A DNA stretch of 64,000 bases from assembly GCA_001910725.1 (NCBI GenBank), contig MJGA01000032.1, positions 186,001-250,000 of the forward strand. The letters are read 5' to 3'. A model generated the notes under the pieces. The model saw only the letters and a program-made list of their open reading frames with translations. It did not search any database and was not told the DNA's origin. The DNA is from Phanerodontia chrysosporium (lineage: Eukaryota; Basidiomycota; Agaricomycetes; Polyporales; Phanerochaetaceae). Shown piece after piece: positions 11,001 to 21,022 of the stretch; position 1 is the first letter of the stretch; each line of letters opens with the position of its first letter. Made by a program: the position numbers and the translations under genes.

Positions 11001-11855
11001 TATTTATCAGAGAGGTATATCTCATGCAATTCTGCAAAATGATCTAGTCCATTAATAAATGCCATTTGTACAGATGAAGAAGTACAGAGAACATATGGCC
11101 CCAGAAGATGTCAATCAGGCCACCAACACACAACAGACAAGCGCGCAGCAGGCTCGAAATATTTTGTTCAAACACAAGCCAAAAGCCTCAGCAACGCCCA
11201 CAGTTGAGCAAGAGTGGCTGAAATATATTAGTGAGCCAACAGAACAAGAGCCTGTATCTCTGTTGTATTGGCAGGTAAGTTACTTAGCTAGTGTTTCAAT
11301 TTTTACCGATTTTACTAATACTTTTTAATGATATTTTTGCGGTATTTAGGCAGCAAAAAGCAAATTTCCAACTATCGATGCCATGGCCATGGATATTCTA
11401 CCCATACAGGCCTCCTCTGTGCCCTGTGAACGTGTTTTCTCATCTGGAAAGCTAACTGTATCAGATCGGCGCAACAGAATCAGCGGAGCTTTGATGGAGG
11501 CACTGCAAATGCTCAAATTCAGCATCAAACATGAATATTCCCTCAATTTCACAGAAGGGCAGAGTTCTAAAAATGTTGAGGAAGAGCTTGAGGACCTTGC
11601 TCAAGAGACCTGTGAAGATTTGATCTCATTTGTCACATCACTGCAGTAGTTTTTGGAATTTATTCTCAATTTTGCGAAGTCCGTGTGAACTACCTTCTAA
11701 ATATGGACGGACTGCTGGCTCAAGCCGCTCGCCAGCCAGAGCCAGCCAGAGCCAATCAATGAGCCATGGCTTCGGCTTGATCCGGCTCACCCATAAATGG
11801 CAGAGCCATCAAACACTGAGCTGCAGCTGAGCCGAGCCAAGCCGTGGCAACACTA
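8062..11855 (+). mobile_element. hAT transposon copy 1 (3794 bp), inserted in Gypsy-A gag
   Basis: Ends are TAGTGTTACCAC and GTGGCAACACTA, imperfect terminal inverted repeats, with an exact 8 bp duplication AGTTGGGC. Subterminal regions are rich in GGCT/AGCC repeats, likely transposase binding sites. The body encodes a 14-exon transposase on the plus strand. An inverted second copy of exactly the same length lies at 23470-27263. Nearly all open frames in the two copies encode identical peptides, so both insertions are recent. Confidence 0.96.
8248..11649 (+). pseudogene. hAT transposase, 14 exons, one in-frame stop
   Basis: Exons read by eye: 8248-8389, 8443-8638, 8687-8998, 9053-9338, 9402-9557, 9610-9843, 9908-10020, 10072-10249, 10314-10457, 10506-10610, 10671-10878, 10926-11014, 11074-11274, 11350-11649. 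They total 2664 nt (888 codons) and phases match at all 13 junctions. A BED-type zinc finger lies at about residues 195-250 (GWKLCKFC, then HFLANHIDHW), the catalytic RNase H-like region includes MDLWTDP (about 373) and TMDNASNN (about 447), and the hAT dimerisation motif SSVPCERVFSSG is near 805. The only defect is TAA at 9183-9185 (codon 261), just after the BED finger. Four introns start with GTGCGC. The stop could be nonsense, or part of an unusual 36-base intron. Confidence 0.88.
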
Positions 11856-11863
11856 AGTTGGGC

Positions 11864-12296
11864 GGACTTGGGGCAAGCAGGTGCGCCACCTCCTGAACCA
11901 ATACCAGCTGGGAGGGCGTTCAACTGTTTGATCGCATTGTCTGCGATCCCCTTGACGCTTTCCAGCATGGATTCTTGGACATAGGTAATTTTCTGGGTTT
12001 TGACCAGCTCTACGCAGACTTTGTCCACCCTCTCCAGAATCGATGTCATAGCCCCGTTAAATATTGAGGAACGCATCGAATAGGTGCCTCACGTGGGCTT
12101 CATTCTGACAGGAGGCTTTGACGACCCCCACGTAAATCGATTCTTGAATGAAGATCCTTTGGTTCTGCGATATGTCCTCTGATGCTGCGACCAAGGATAT
12201 GGCCTGAACCGTGGACTCGTGAGAGAGTTGAATATTGTTCGAGGACAACGTGATGTCAGTCCAGTTGATTTCGGTGATTCAATCAGCGTCAGCCAT
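11864..12296 (-). pseudogene. Gypsy-A gag, 5' part
   Basis: Starts at ATG 12296-12294 (MADAD then TGA) and continues as a helical region (SNNIQLSHESTVQAISLVAA). A frameshift near 12060 leads to TSILERVDKVCVELVKTQ, which runs to the hAT boundary. Removing the hAT and one duplication rejoins this frame to 8061. Confidence 0.75.
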
Positions 12297-12439
12297 TGTT
12301 TCTTAGTCAAAAGGTATGTTAGTACAAATTCTTTCCACATTTACAGTTGGAAAGTAAGGGAAACTCTTATGTAATACACAGAAGTTCAGTATCAGGTGGA
12401 GTTTTTATTTCATCGGGTTACAGGTGGATTTAGTATTTA

Positions 12440-13215
12440 AATGAGATATTGAGAGTGATGAGCTCCCTTGTGATCTCTACATATGGAGTATTAAAGTTTT
12501 CGAAGGATACATATTTTATTTTCTTAGATCCCTTGTAATCCATCTGTAGTGCTTTCCCTTCAACTTCTTTCTTCCCTTGTTCTCGTTAAAGTGGTCGTAT
12601 AAGTCTTTGAAGTCGACAAGCAACTTTGAGACCTCGTTGCCTAGCTCCTTGTCGACCATGTCGATATCGACGAGGTGGTCACTGAGTGATACCAGATGAA
12701 GGTTTACTGCGTTGAACAAGTTCATTATCTCTTTAGTTCGATCGATGATGTGCGACTTCTGCATACGACCTGCTTCCTTCAGAACCTTGCCTTGCATGTC
12801 GCCATTGTTCCCGTATGTCTCCTCGACCTCTTCTTGAGACAGGTGCTGAGGGGGGCCCAGGCGACTCAGGAGTGAGGGAGCCGGATTTGAAATCTGGTCC
12901 TTGAGACGCTTGTGCGCCTTCATCTCCATGATGAGCCTGAAGGCCTGTTCAAGTGCCCAGAGGCGTTCCTCGAACTCCTCGTTGATGCGATTCTGCTCAG
13001 CCTTCGGAACAGGGTGGGTGATGGTGCGACGATTACGCTCGCACTGGAGGAAATACTTCTCGCACTGTTTGGGGTGCTCGATTTCGGCCAGTTTCTTCTT
13101 GACCTCCTCGTAGACCTTTTCTTAAGTCTTCTTGTGAAGCAAGATGCGTTCGGCAAGGGAGGGGTAAGGGGCGGCAGTGTTGTGGGTAATGATGATCTTG
13201 TTGTAGAACTTCATT
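12440..13215 (-). pseudogene. Gypsy-A pre-gag ORF
   Basis: ATG at 13215 begins MKFYNKIIITHN. A stop near 13125 interrupts the frame, which then continues as a charged, helix-rich protein (RLWALEQAFRLIMEMKAHKR, LSRLGPPQHLSQEEV) to HYRWITRDLRK and a stop at about 12516. A one-base shift there restores a frame reading VSFENFNTPYVEITRELI. The segment corresponds to the pre-gag ORF of Gypsy-B (RRLLDRIANAPPP, EWKKISRDLKK, then RELIQEL). Function is unknown and I do not recognise the family. Confidence 0.7.
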
Positions 13216-14061
13216 TCTGTGTAATAACATAATCAACCAGCATCCTTTTACAGGTATGACTTATGGAAAGGAAAAGTGCTCAGAAAATGAGGGTTACCAG
13301 CCCTCTCTTGCTGCAGTTCAAATCTTGATGTGCGTGCATTTGTGGGTAGAGTCGTTACAGCATACCATTATCTCTCTGCACATGCGCGATGGGGGAGTTT
13401 CAGATTTCAGTCAGGTTTCCACACCTGCTGCAAATGGTTTGTCGTGCCTTACGGCTACGATCTCCACAAACTTCCTAGATGCTAGCATCTTACCACTTGT
13501 CTCCCAGTACTGGGAATGCACCTTGCAGTGGACTTAATACCTCACGCGTCGCGTGGCCACTTACACCTATAGATCGGCAAGAAGATTCCCATGCTGTATT
13601 GCACAGCCTGTCCACGTGGTCGCACTCCTGGTGCCACACGTCCAATGGTGGGTCTCAACATGTCAAGCCCCTTGTCAGGTGGCCTAACGTATCCCCCAGA
13701 TCCCAAGTCGTTTAGGTCTCTGAACAGGCCAAACACAGCATCGCCTATTACAGGTCAATGTGCACTTCGAACCTGCCTACACAAACATCACTCACAATAA
13801 ATCGTCGTGTAATACCCATGCGACCCCATGGCCAATGACGTACAGCCACCTTTTACAGGTGGACCTCAGTCGCTAGCTCCACGAATGAATAACTACCTCT
13901 GTTATAGGTGGTAGCCGTGCATCGAAGAAACGAACCTGCAAATGCAAGATTATAAGTAGTAAAAGGTGCTGACGTCACCAGCAACGACATCGAGCACACT
14001 GCGCATGATGATCAAGCCCTTAAAGCCGACGTCAATGCGAAGGAGTATAGCATCATCTAAA
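13216..14061 (-). other. Gypsy-A 5' leader
   Basis: About 850 bases between the 5' LTR and the pre-gag ORF with no substantial coding potential on the element's sense strand. The tRNA primer site should lie next to 14061, but I could not identify one with confidence. Confidence 0.5.
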
Positions 14062-14591
14062 TGTCAGAGTAAACCCCGCTACTTATCTTAGTAGCTTAGT
14101 GGAGTGACTTGACTGCGAGTGGTGCGAGTGAAGTGGGTGAAAGACGAGGTAGATGATGCTGGGGACTTAAGCCCAGCAGAGCCCAGTATATATATATAAA
14201 GGGGAGGACCCCTGGTACTACCCGAGACTCTTGATACTGCCCATCACATGTACGATGGCGTGATGATGGTGCGATACTTGCCAAGACACTCTGGGCTCGG
14301 CAAAGTCTAAAGCCGAGTACCGAATGTGTCTGGAACCTTCTACGCTATTCTAGAATACACTATCCGGATCCTGGGTTTGGCTACCTACTATATCCTTGTA
14401 TCGGAGCGTCTACATTATAGATAAGATAAAGATAAGATCCTCACATGACTCTGAGTCCATTCCCAGCACGTGACCGACACGTGACCACGTTCTGACATGT
14501 GACTATTCTAACCCTAGTCCATAACCCTAACCCCTAGCGCCTACTGGGTGCTTACGAGAATAAAACCGTAGGGAATTGGAAAACTGTGACA
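14062..14591 (-). repeat. Gypsy-A 5' LTR (right copy)
   Basis: 530 bp, same length as 2222-2751 and about 9 percent different from it by hand count, almost entirely transitions. A TATATATATA run lies near 14186-14196. It retains the telomere-like tract near the U3 end. Confidence 0.92.
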
Positions 14592-15541
14592 GTGGCCACT
14601 GACTGAGACGTCTCATTAGAGCAGAACAACGAGGAACAGAATGATGATCTGCATACTTTAATGTTGGGCGAGTTAGTAACCGCAGCCTTTGTTTTCTGTC
14701 GAGTGAGAGGTGCCATTGTGGATAGCAGTCAGTGAGATGGGAAGGTGAACAGAGCAAGGAACGAGAAGAACTCATCAGTCGATGGGGGATATAACAGAGT
14801 TCATCAAAGGCGACAAAGGGTGCCATGCACTGAACCTACAATTACAAGGAAGCAGTGGTCCGTAATCAAAGCTTGTGTCAATAGGTTGCTGTTGTTTTGT
14901 CAAATGCTTTGTCACCTTTGGTATATATATAAGGACAGCTCACCTGAGAACCTGCATGCTATCGTCTTCTTCACTGCACGCATTCTTCTGCAGAGGCGAT
15001 TGTTATTATGCTGGGCCAACCAGCCCTAGTGATACCAGAGCTTGTGGGCGATGATATGACCCGCTGGGCTGACCAGCCCTATAGATGCATGAATGGTCGT
15101 GGGCGAATAGGACCACTGGGCTGACCAGTCCTATGGCCACCTCTCACTCAACCAATCAGTACCTTCTTGACAGCCACTGCATTTGCTGGGCTGACCAGCC
15201 CTGCGGATGCATGAGTTGTGTAGCTTTCAAAGATAATCTGATGTATTACATGTGAGATTAGTGCAGACCACTGTTGCTTGGGCTGTGTGTTTAGTGCAGT
15301 GCCACCACGGTGGCCATGTTTGTTGGGCACTCAACACTTTGCACCCCACCATCACCACATGGCTTCAATGATCCACTCTGCAGTTGACAGGACTGGTGAG
15401 GACTTCATCAAGTTTGCAGATCAGCGAGTCAGGTATAAGGTTGATTTGGCCAGTTTTCTGCTGTGAGTGGACAGTTATCATGAACATCTGCAATGGATTG
15501 AGTTTGGTTCCAGTGAAGACCATGTCATGCAGTTGAGCTAG
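14592..15541. other. No gene recognised; contains a 53 bp tandem repeat
   Basis: No recognisable coding sequence. A TATA-like tatatatata lies near 14921-14930. The stretch holds the repeat array listed separately and ends at the first paralogue of the uncharacterised family. Confidence 0.5.
15010..15215. repeat. Four-copy degenerate repeat with hairpin core
   Basis: The unit core GCTGGGCTGACCAGCCCTAT occurs at about 15010 (GCCAACC variant), 15063, 15116 (CCAGTCC variant) and 15185, spaced 53, 53 and 69 bases. The first three share flanking words such as gtgggcga and tgcatga, so they are true tandem units. Each core holds the inverted repeat GGGCTG..CAGCCC. Confidence 0.75.
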
Positions 15542-17583
15542 ATGGAGAACTGGCCATTTGTAGAAGTCCTAGGTCTCTACAGGTACAACGAGCAAGGGAA
15601 GATCATTGCGGCGACGTTCATAGAGCTGCGGTTCATGCACTTCCTCTCATCGATTGCAGAAGACATGTATCGTTTTCGACAAATGATGCGTAGCTGCCGT
15701 GTCATCATGGGAGGCAGCGCTTGTTTACTGCTACTCATTTCCGACATACAGTGGTCCATCCCGGTGGTGAAATTCTATTGTCCTGCACATCGATGGAATG
15801 ACTTCATACGGTATCTCTGGCAAAAACTGAACGAACGGGTCATGCACTGTCTTGCGTCAAACTTGTTTGACACAAAAACATAAGGAAAACGCTGAAAGGG
15901 TATAGCCTACTCGCAAGCGCCTACTTAGTATACTCCAGTCAAGACAGAAAGGGAAGACTTTCTATGGGATTATACAAGCATCAAGGCACTGGAATCACTG
16001 CACAGACACACCCCGATCACCCAAATGATCGAGCACGATCAACTGCACTAGCCTCGATCACAAGGCCACCGATCACGATCAAGCAATCAAATACTCAAGC
16101 CTTGATTGCACAGCCCCCTGAAACGCAACCATAGAGTCAAGGATACACCTCAGAAGCTGAAAAGCTACTCATCAGCAAGCAATATGAGTTAGAAAAGAAG
16201 GACATTAGGGTATAGGATGACTAAAAGCTCAATCAGCATGACAGATGATTAGCTGATTGATTATGGAGCTACTCTTCTCTGCGACAAATTAGAAGAGCAT
16301 GGGAGCTCAGCCAATCAGGTTGCACGATCATGTACCCCATAAGAGAATTTCAAATATACCTACAGCAGTATATATATAGCAGTAGGTAGCCCACTTAATA
16401 CCAATCCAAATTTCCCCAAAGCAGAGCTCTCAAAGTGTCAGAGCTGGGATTGGCTTCCTGAGCAAACCCGTTGCTCAGTATTCAGAAGTACGTATCAGAG
16501 ACACAGAAAGCCTACTGACAAGAGTTATTCAGTACCCAGAAGGATCATATCTGGAGAAAAGTTCAAGGACTTCAACTGGAAGTCAAAGTCCATAATAACT
16601 GCAGAGCAATAAGCATCGAGGCTATTGCTTGAGTTATTATCTCCCCCCATCCCAACATCCTGCATATTCTCAAGACTCTGAGGATAAGTCTTGTCATTCC
16701 CACACATTACCCTACAACCCCCAATGAACGACTGGAGACTCTCCGATCCAAAGTCGTGATCTGAAAATCCAGGCGGTTTAGCAAGAACATTGACCACGGC
16801 CTAACCACCCAACCTCAACACTTCCTAATCACCGCGAAAGAAGCATCGTTACAGCGCAATGCTTACAAACCAGAGGAGGATGTCAGGTTGCTGATGAATG
16901 TTGACATTCGTCAGTCATTCCAGCTCGATGATATTCAGACTGACATTTATTGGGTCACTGAATACACGGTGTTGGCAGGCATTGCAACCGGGGAAAACTC
17001 TTAGCTCATGAATTTTTTCAACACAGATTGTGTCTGTGTTGCGTACCCCTGGTTGCTCGATGCGAAGATTGGTGTATTGCAACTGGGGGATCGCAGGCAG
17101 AACCACGTGGAGAAATACGAGCAGAGAGGATTCACACTCCTGGGTTCGTTCTTGAAGTATTGGAAGGAAGACACTGATGGCGAATGCGCATGCCACAGCC
17201 ACTGTGCACATGACATCTGTATGTTCGGTGACGCACATTGCACCACTTTACTCTTTGACAAGGCGGTGTTTCATGGAGAGCAGCTGAGTGCTACCAACAA
17301 GTTGACTGCGAGTTGTATGTTTGGGGGAGAAGAATGCAACAACGTTCAATGTGCTCAAATTCCTCAACCGCCATCAGCCAAAGTTTTATCTGTCATTGAA
17401 GGTGCTCTTAATATTTTCTGTATTTATTATGTAATCTACAATACAAGGATATTTAATGCAGTGTATTGGATGTGTTTTGAGGCATCTCTTCCCTCCTGCA
17501 ATCTCCTGAACATGCCTGTCCAAGCGATTTGTCCTTTGTTCAAGGAGACAGTGCAGGTATTACACGTGCACGAGGAGCTGTGA
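15542..17583 (+). pseudogene. Paralogue A of an uncharacterised basidiomycete family, interrupted
   Basis: The 5' part (15542-15883) reads NWPFVEVLGLYRYNEQGKII, FRQMMRSCRVIMGGSACLLL and KFYCPAHRW. The 3' part (from about 16850) reads LMNFFNTDCVCVAYPWLLDA, HVEKYEQRGFTLLG, a Cys/His stretch GECACHSHCAHDICMFGDAH, and GGEECNNVQCAQ. Both halves align by eye with paralogues B and C. About 940 bases of unrelated sequence (15890-16830) separate them, and a TAG precedes LMNFF. The N-terminal GGS motif hints at a nucleotidyltransferase-like fold, but I cannot assign a function. Confidence 0.6.
15890..16830. other. Unidentified insert inside paralogue A
   Basis: This block separates the two homologous halves of paralogue A and has no counterpart in paralogue B. 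It contains a TATA-like tatatatag near 16370 and unique sequence. A solo LTR or a small non-coding element is likely, but I found neither clean termini nor a target duplication. Confidence 0.4.
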
Positions 17584-17639
17584 GTTTGTCTGATGCCTGT
17601 CCCCAAGTTAGGTATTGAGTCCTGGGTCAAAGAGGAAAC

Positions 17640-18530
17640 GAGCTCGAATGCTAGCTGCCCCTGAAGCTATTTGCCCTCTCCTTAAGGGATGAGGCCAGCA
17701 ACGTGTTGGCGGAAAGAGCTCTGTCAGCAAAATGGTGTCGTGCGCTGGAGAGCATCATAGAGAACGTGGACGACTTCAGAGCTATCATGCGTACCTGCGA
17801 AGCGGTGCTGTTGGGCAGCAAGTGCCTGGTGTTCTTGGATTATGAGAGGCCATTTACGCCAGGTGTCTGGGATTGGCATGTTTCCGAGCATGGTTACAGT
17901 GCTTTCATATGGTACTTCCTGCACGAGCTGGATGGAGTTATGCTGGAGAAGACGAACAACTACATGGAGTCCGCAGTTGTACTTGACTGGGAAGACAGTG
18001 TACTGTGTACACATGGAATACGCCAACAAGCAAGGGCTCACATTGGGTCATCGACACACGACATCATTCACAGTCATGTCACCAGCCCTCTATTACTGAT
18101 CCCACTGTTCCACTCGACGCTCGTCATGAACTTTATCGACACAGATACCATCAACATAGCATACCCTTGCACACTCTTCAGCGGAGTCACCCTATTCAGC
18201 GGGCAGCCGTTGTGGAGAACGGAGTTCAGAAGCCTGGCGAAGTATGTTGAGCGCGGTTACGACTTGAAGCATGAAATACCAGTGGAGTACAGAGGTCAAA
18301 AAGGTCAGTGTAAGCATTCGGGGTATTGCGCCCAACAGTTGCGTTCGTTTGGGGATGCCTACTCGTTCAAGTTTCAATTCGACCAGAGAGGGTCAGGAGT
18401 CTGGAGTGTTCGTCAGAGTGATGAGAAGGGAATGTCGGTCGAGTGGTGCATGGGTGGTCGTGGATGTGGCAATGAGCGGTGCGAAGGGCATGTTTGTTAC
18501 TGTATCTATTTCTTGCTAGCTGCTCAGTAA
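17640..18530 (+). CDS. Paralogue B of the uncharacterised family, partial
   Basis: The best preserved member: an open frame of about 275 codons from an apparent acceptor near 17660. N-terminal DFRAIMRTCEAVLLGSKCLV precedes a variable middle, then LFHSTLVMNFIDTDTINIAYP, SLAKYVERGYDL, a Cys-containing GQCKHSGYCAQQLRSFGDAY and GGRGCGNERCEG. The paired C..C segments and FGDA are shared with paralogue A, suggesting a metal-binding site. No ATG was found at the start of this exon, so upstream exons are missing or unrecognised. The 3' end may continue through a splice near 18490 to about 18573, where a solo LTR begins. Not assigned to any named family. Confidence 0.5.
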
Positions 18531-18583
18531 CTTCACCTGGTTCGTGTTTGAACTTGATGCACAGAATTTGTAAGGGTACCGAT

Positions 18584-19302
18584 TGTCACAGATGTGACGG
18601 CGCAGCCCTATTTCTCGCCGATTTTTGGCTATTTTCTTCGATTAATCCAACGGGCGAGCAGCCCTCGCACCGTCTGGAGTCCTAGCCGCCCATGCTCAGC
18701 GCCTGGCCACTCAGCGCCAGTACTCTGATGGCGCATCACCCCTAGACGCCAGCGCATTCCGCTGCGCGCTCAGACACTGCCCGGATCACTGGTCTACCTT
18801 GCAACCGGTCCCCCGAATCACCGAGGAGGCACTGTCATCCCTGATGACTCCCCTCGCCGAGACATGCCGAGTTGATCAGCCTGATGACACAGCCTCAGTC
18901 CAACGCAGCCCCGGAACACTGCCAGCTGACGCAGCCTCATGATACAGCCCCAGCATAGCCTCATGATACAGCCCCGGCATAGCCTCGTTGTGCAGTCCGT
19001 GTTGTAGCCTCGCCGGCTGTGCTAAACACTGCCCATCAGCTTATGTAACCGTACAGCCTGCCCTGAACTCTTGTAGTATATATAGATAGCATCTCTCGCT
19101 TCTGTCTGTCATTTCAATCTTTTGGTCAATACGAACAGGTAAGCCCCCGCTTGTATTGTAGTTACAAAACACTAATGTTATCTTGGTCAATACAGACAGC
19201 TGCATAAATTGTGCATCGCCGCGTGACACGCTCCACTGCGCCTTGTCGTCGTCATTCCCATCCGTCCTCCCTCATATAGCATTGAGCCCTAGCTCCGCAA
19301 CA
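18584..19302. mobile_element. Solo LTR A (719 bp)
   Basis: Starts TGTCACAG and ends CGCAACA, with an exact 5 bp duplication CCGAT at 18579-18583 and 19303-19307. A diverged copy lies at 28824-29516. No internal retrotransposon sequence accompanies either, so both are products of LTR-LTR recombination. A TATATATAGA box lies near 19078. The full-length parent is not in this window. Confidence 0.92.
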
Positions 19303-19360
19303 CCGATCATGTGGAATGTGTAGCTGTTCGCGTCACAAGGAGAGAAGGCTGTAGTTAACC

Positions 19361-19792
19361 ATGCTGGGCGAACGCGAGGTGCTGGGCTTATTTGTGCAAG
19401 CAGGCGACATGAACGCTGCCGTGCTACTGATACCAGTTCGTAGGCATGGTGATGTTGATGAGTCAGACCTGCGACAGGTATTGGTGAGAGGAGTCATTCG
19501 CCAACTATGTGTTATTGTGCACATGACGTATAACGTTCGGTGGGATGGCGAAATCCTTTACAATGCGCGCAGAGTGGCTGATGTAAAGTTTACGCTTATC
19601 ATCGGCTATGCATAGTTCAGGAGCCCGAGAGATTCATCGTGTTTTTTCACCAGAGGGGAACAGCAGGTGGTGGAGATACCGTGGTGTTCAGGAGGGCCAC
19701 GAATCGCATGGGTATTGTGTTCTTACCTGTACGCCTTCGGCAAGATAAGTTTGGTTTGGATGCTATACTTATGTGAGTGCATTGTTATCCTT
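19361..19792 (+). CDS. Hypothetical open segments
   Basis: A frame from ATG 19361 (MLGEREVLGLFVQAGDMNAA) runs to 19615 and is followed by EPERFIVFFHQRGTAGGGDT and RMGIVFLPVRLRQDKFGLDA to about 19775, where a GT splice donor is plausible. The composition looks protein-like and two blocks share an I-V-x-LPVR style ending (AAVLLIPVRRHGDVDES and MGIVFLPVRLRQDK), perhaps an internal repeat. I do not recognise it. Confidence 0.3.
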
Positions 19793-20159
19793 CTTGGTAT
19801 GCATGGTGCTAATATGCTAATCAAAGAATGATGGAGGAGATGATATTCATCTTTCTAAGGGAGAGCATTTATTGAGTATGTTCTACAATGGTTCTACGAT
19901 GTTATCTGACACTATGACACTAGTCACTACCTCAGGTTCAATGTTGCCCTCGCACCTCTTATTTTTACAACCTATTCCCCCGTACGTCCACTTTACTCCC
20001 ATGAAGTCACATCGTGGCGCATGGTCTCTGAGAATGACTTCATTGTCGAACCGAAGAGTGAGGCACCACGGATCCCCAAAGGCTCGGATATGTGTAGGAC
20101 AGTATCCGGCAGGAGTACACGTTGCTTTATAAGCCTCGCCGCAGTAGTCGATGGCTGCT

Positions 20160-20809
20160 AGGTGGAGAATGTATCCTCACTCTCTCCACTTAGCGAGAAC
20201 GAGTGCTTGGTCACGACGTTCACTGACAATGCCTGCACGGTCGCGCAAAGCCGAAGGGTAAGGTACGACAATGGTGTCTGCGCTGACACAGTTCACGGTA
20301 AGTGTGTTGTCAAAATGAGCAATGGAGAACAGAGACGACAGGTTAGAGCTGCCAATGGTGTCGAGGACAGCGAAGTCGGTTCAAATGAGGCACTGGTAGA
20401 CAGTGCCAAAAGGAAGATAGTTAACAATGGGCGTGGCAGATACAATGTGAGGTCATCCTCCTTCCAACATGATCTCCAATGTGACTTCACCGTTGAGGTG
20501 CGTGGTGACCTAGTCCGAGAAGTTGTCCCATGTGTCTCTGGGATAGTAGATATTGATGTCGGCAGGGGGAAATCTGTGGTTGCACTGTAAGAGGGTAATG
20601 CAACTGCTATCCGATATAACCGCACGAGCATGCAGCATTTTCTCCCTGAACATGGACGGGTTGTCCGTGAAAGAGGCAAAGAGGTCGAGAAGCCGCCGCC
20701 TCATCGCAGAGGCAGCAATGACCTGGCCTTCGCAACAGAAATTGTGTAGTCCGACGAGGCTGAAGATGTCCCAACGGTCGAGGACTCCTTCTCGGATGTC
20801 TGGTCTCAT
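20160..20809 (-). pseudogene. Paralogue C of the uncharacterised family
   Basis: ATG 20809 starts MRPDIREGVLDRWDIFSLVG. Further on GQVIAASAMRRRLLDLFASF and FREKMLHARAVISDSSCITL match paralogue A (GKIIAATFIELRFMHFLSSI and FRQMMRSCRVIMGGSAC), and PPADINIYYP corresponds to the variable D-x-D-like stretch. Downstream FDNTLTVNCVSADTIVVPYP matches STLVMNFIDTDTINIAYP of paralogue B. At least four in-frame stops occur from about 20510 to 20170, so it is dead. Confidence 0.6.
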
Positions 20810-21022
20810 GCTATAACATGTCAATGGGAATCTTAGGCAACGATAGAATGAACTGAAGGATCTCGACCATGTCATGCTTGGCATGAAATGTGGACAAAAT
20901 GTTATCAATGGAGCAATCAGTGAATGCCATTGGAGTAGAGAGATACAATGGTCTCAGTTTGAGTGACGGAAAGTAGTAAGACGGTCTAGCTGAAAGAAGA
21001 AGATACTGGGCAGAGGGACGTG

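Larger units (their letters stand above)
2222..14591 (-). mobile_element. Gypsy-A: old Ty3/Gypsy retrotransposon with chromodomain and dUTPase, carrying a nested hAT
   Basis: Two direct LTRs of 530 bp (2222-2751 and 14062-14591) bracket minus-strand remains in the order pre-gag ORF, gag, protease, reverse transcriptase, RNase H, integrase, chromodomain, dUTPase. LTR ends are TGTCA...TGACA. Flanks are GTAAC on the left and GTGGC on the right, an imperfect 5 bp duplication at best. By hand count the LTRs differ at about 48 of 530 positions and all but one are transitions, so the element is old and decayed through C-to-T changes. Pol is cut by stops and frameshifts, the protease Asp is lost, and gag is split by hAT copy 1. 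It cannot encode active proteins. Length without the hAT is about 8.6 kb. Confidence 0.9.

Noticed and set aside
15010..15215. Possible CRISPR-like array
   Set aside because: Only four degenerate units, in a eukaryotic context, with similar rather than unique spacers. It is an ordinary tandem repeat.
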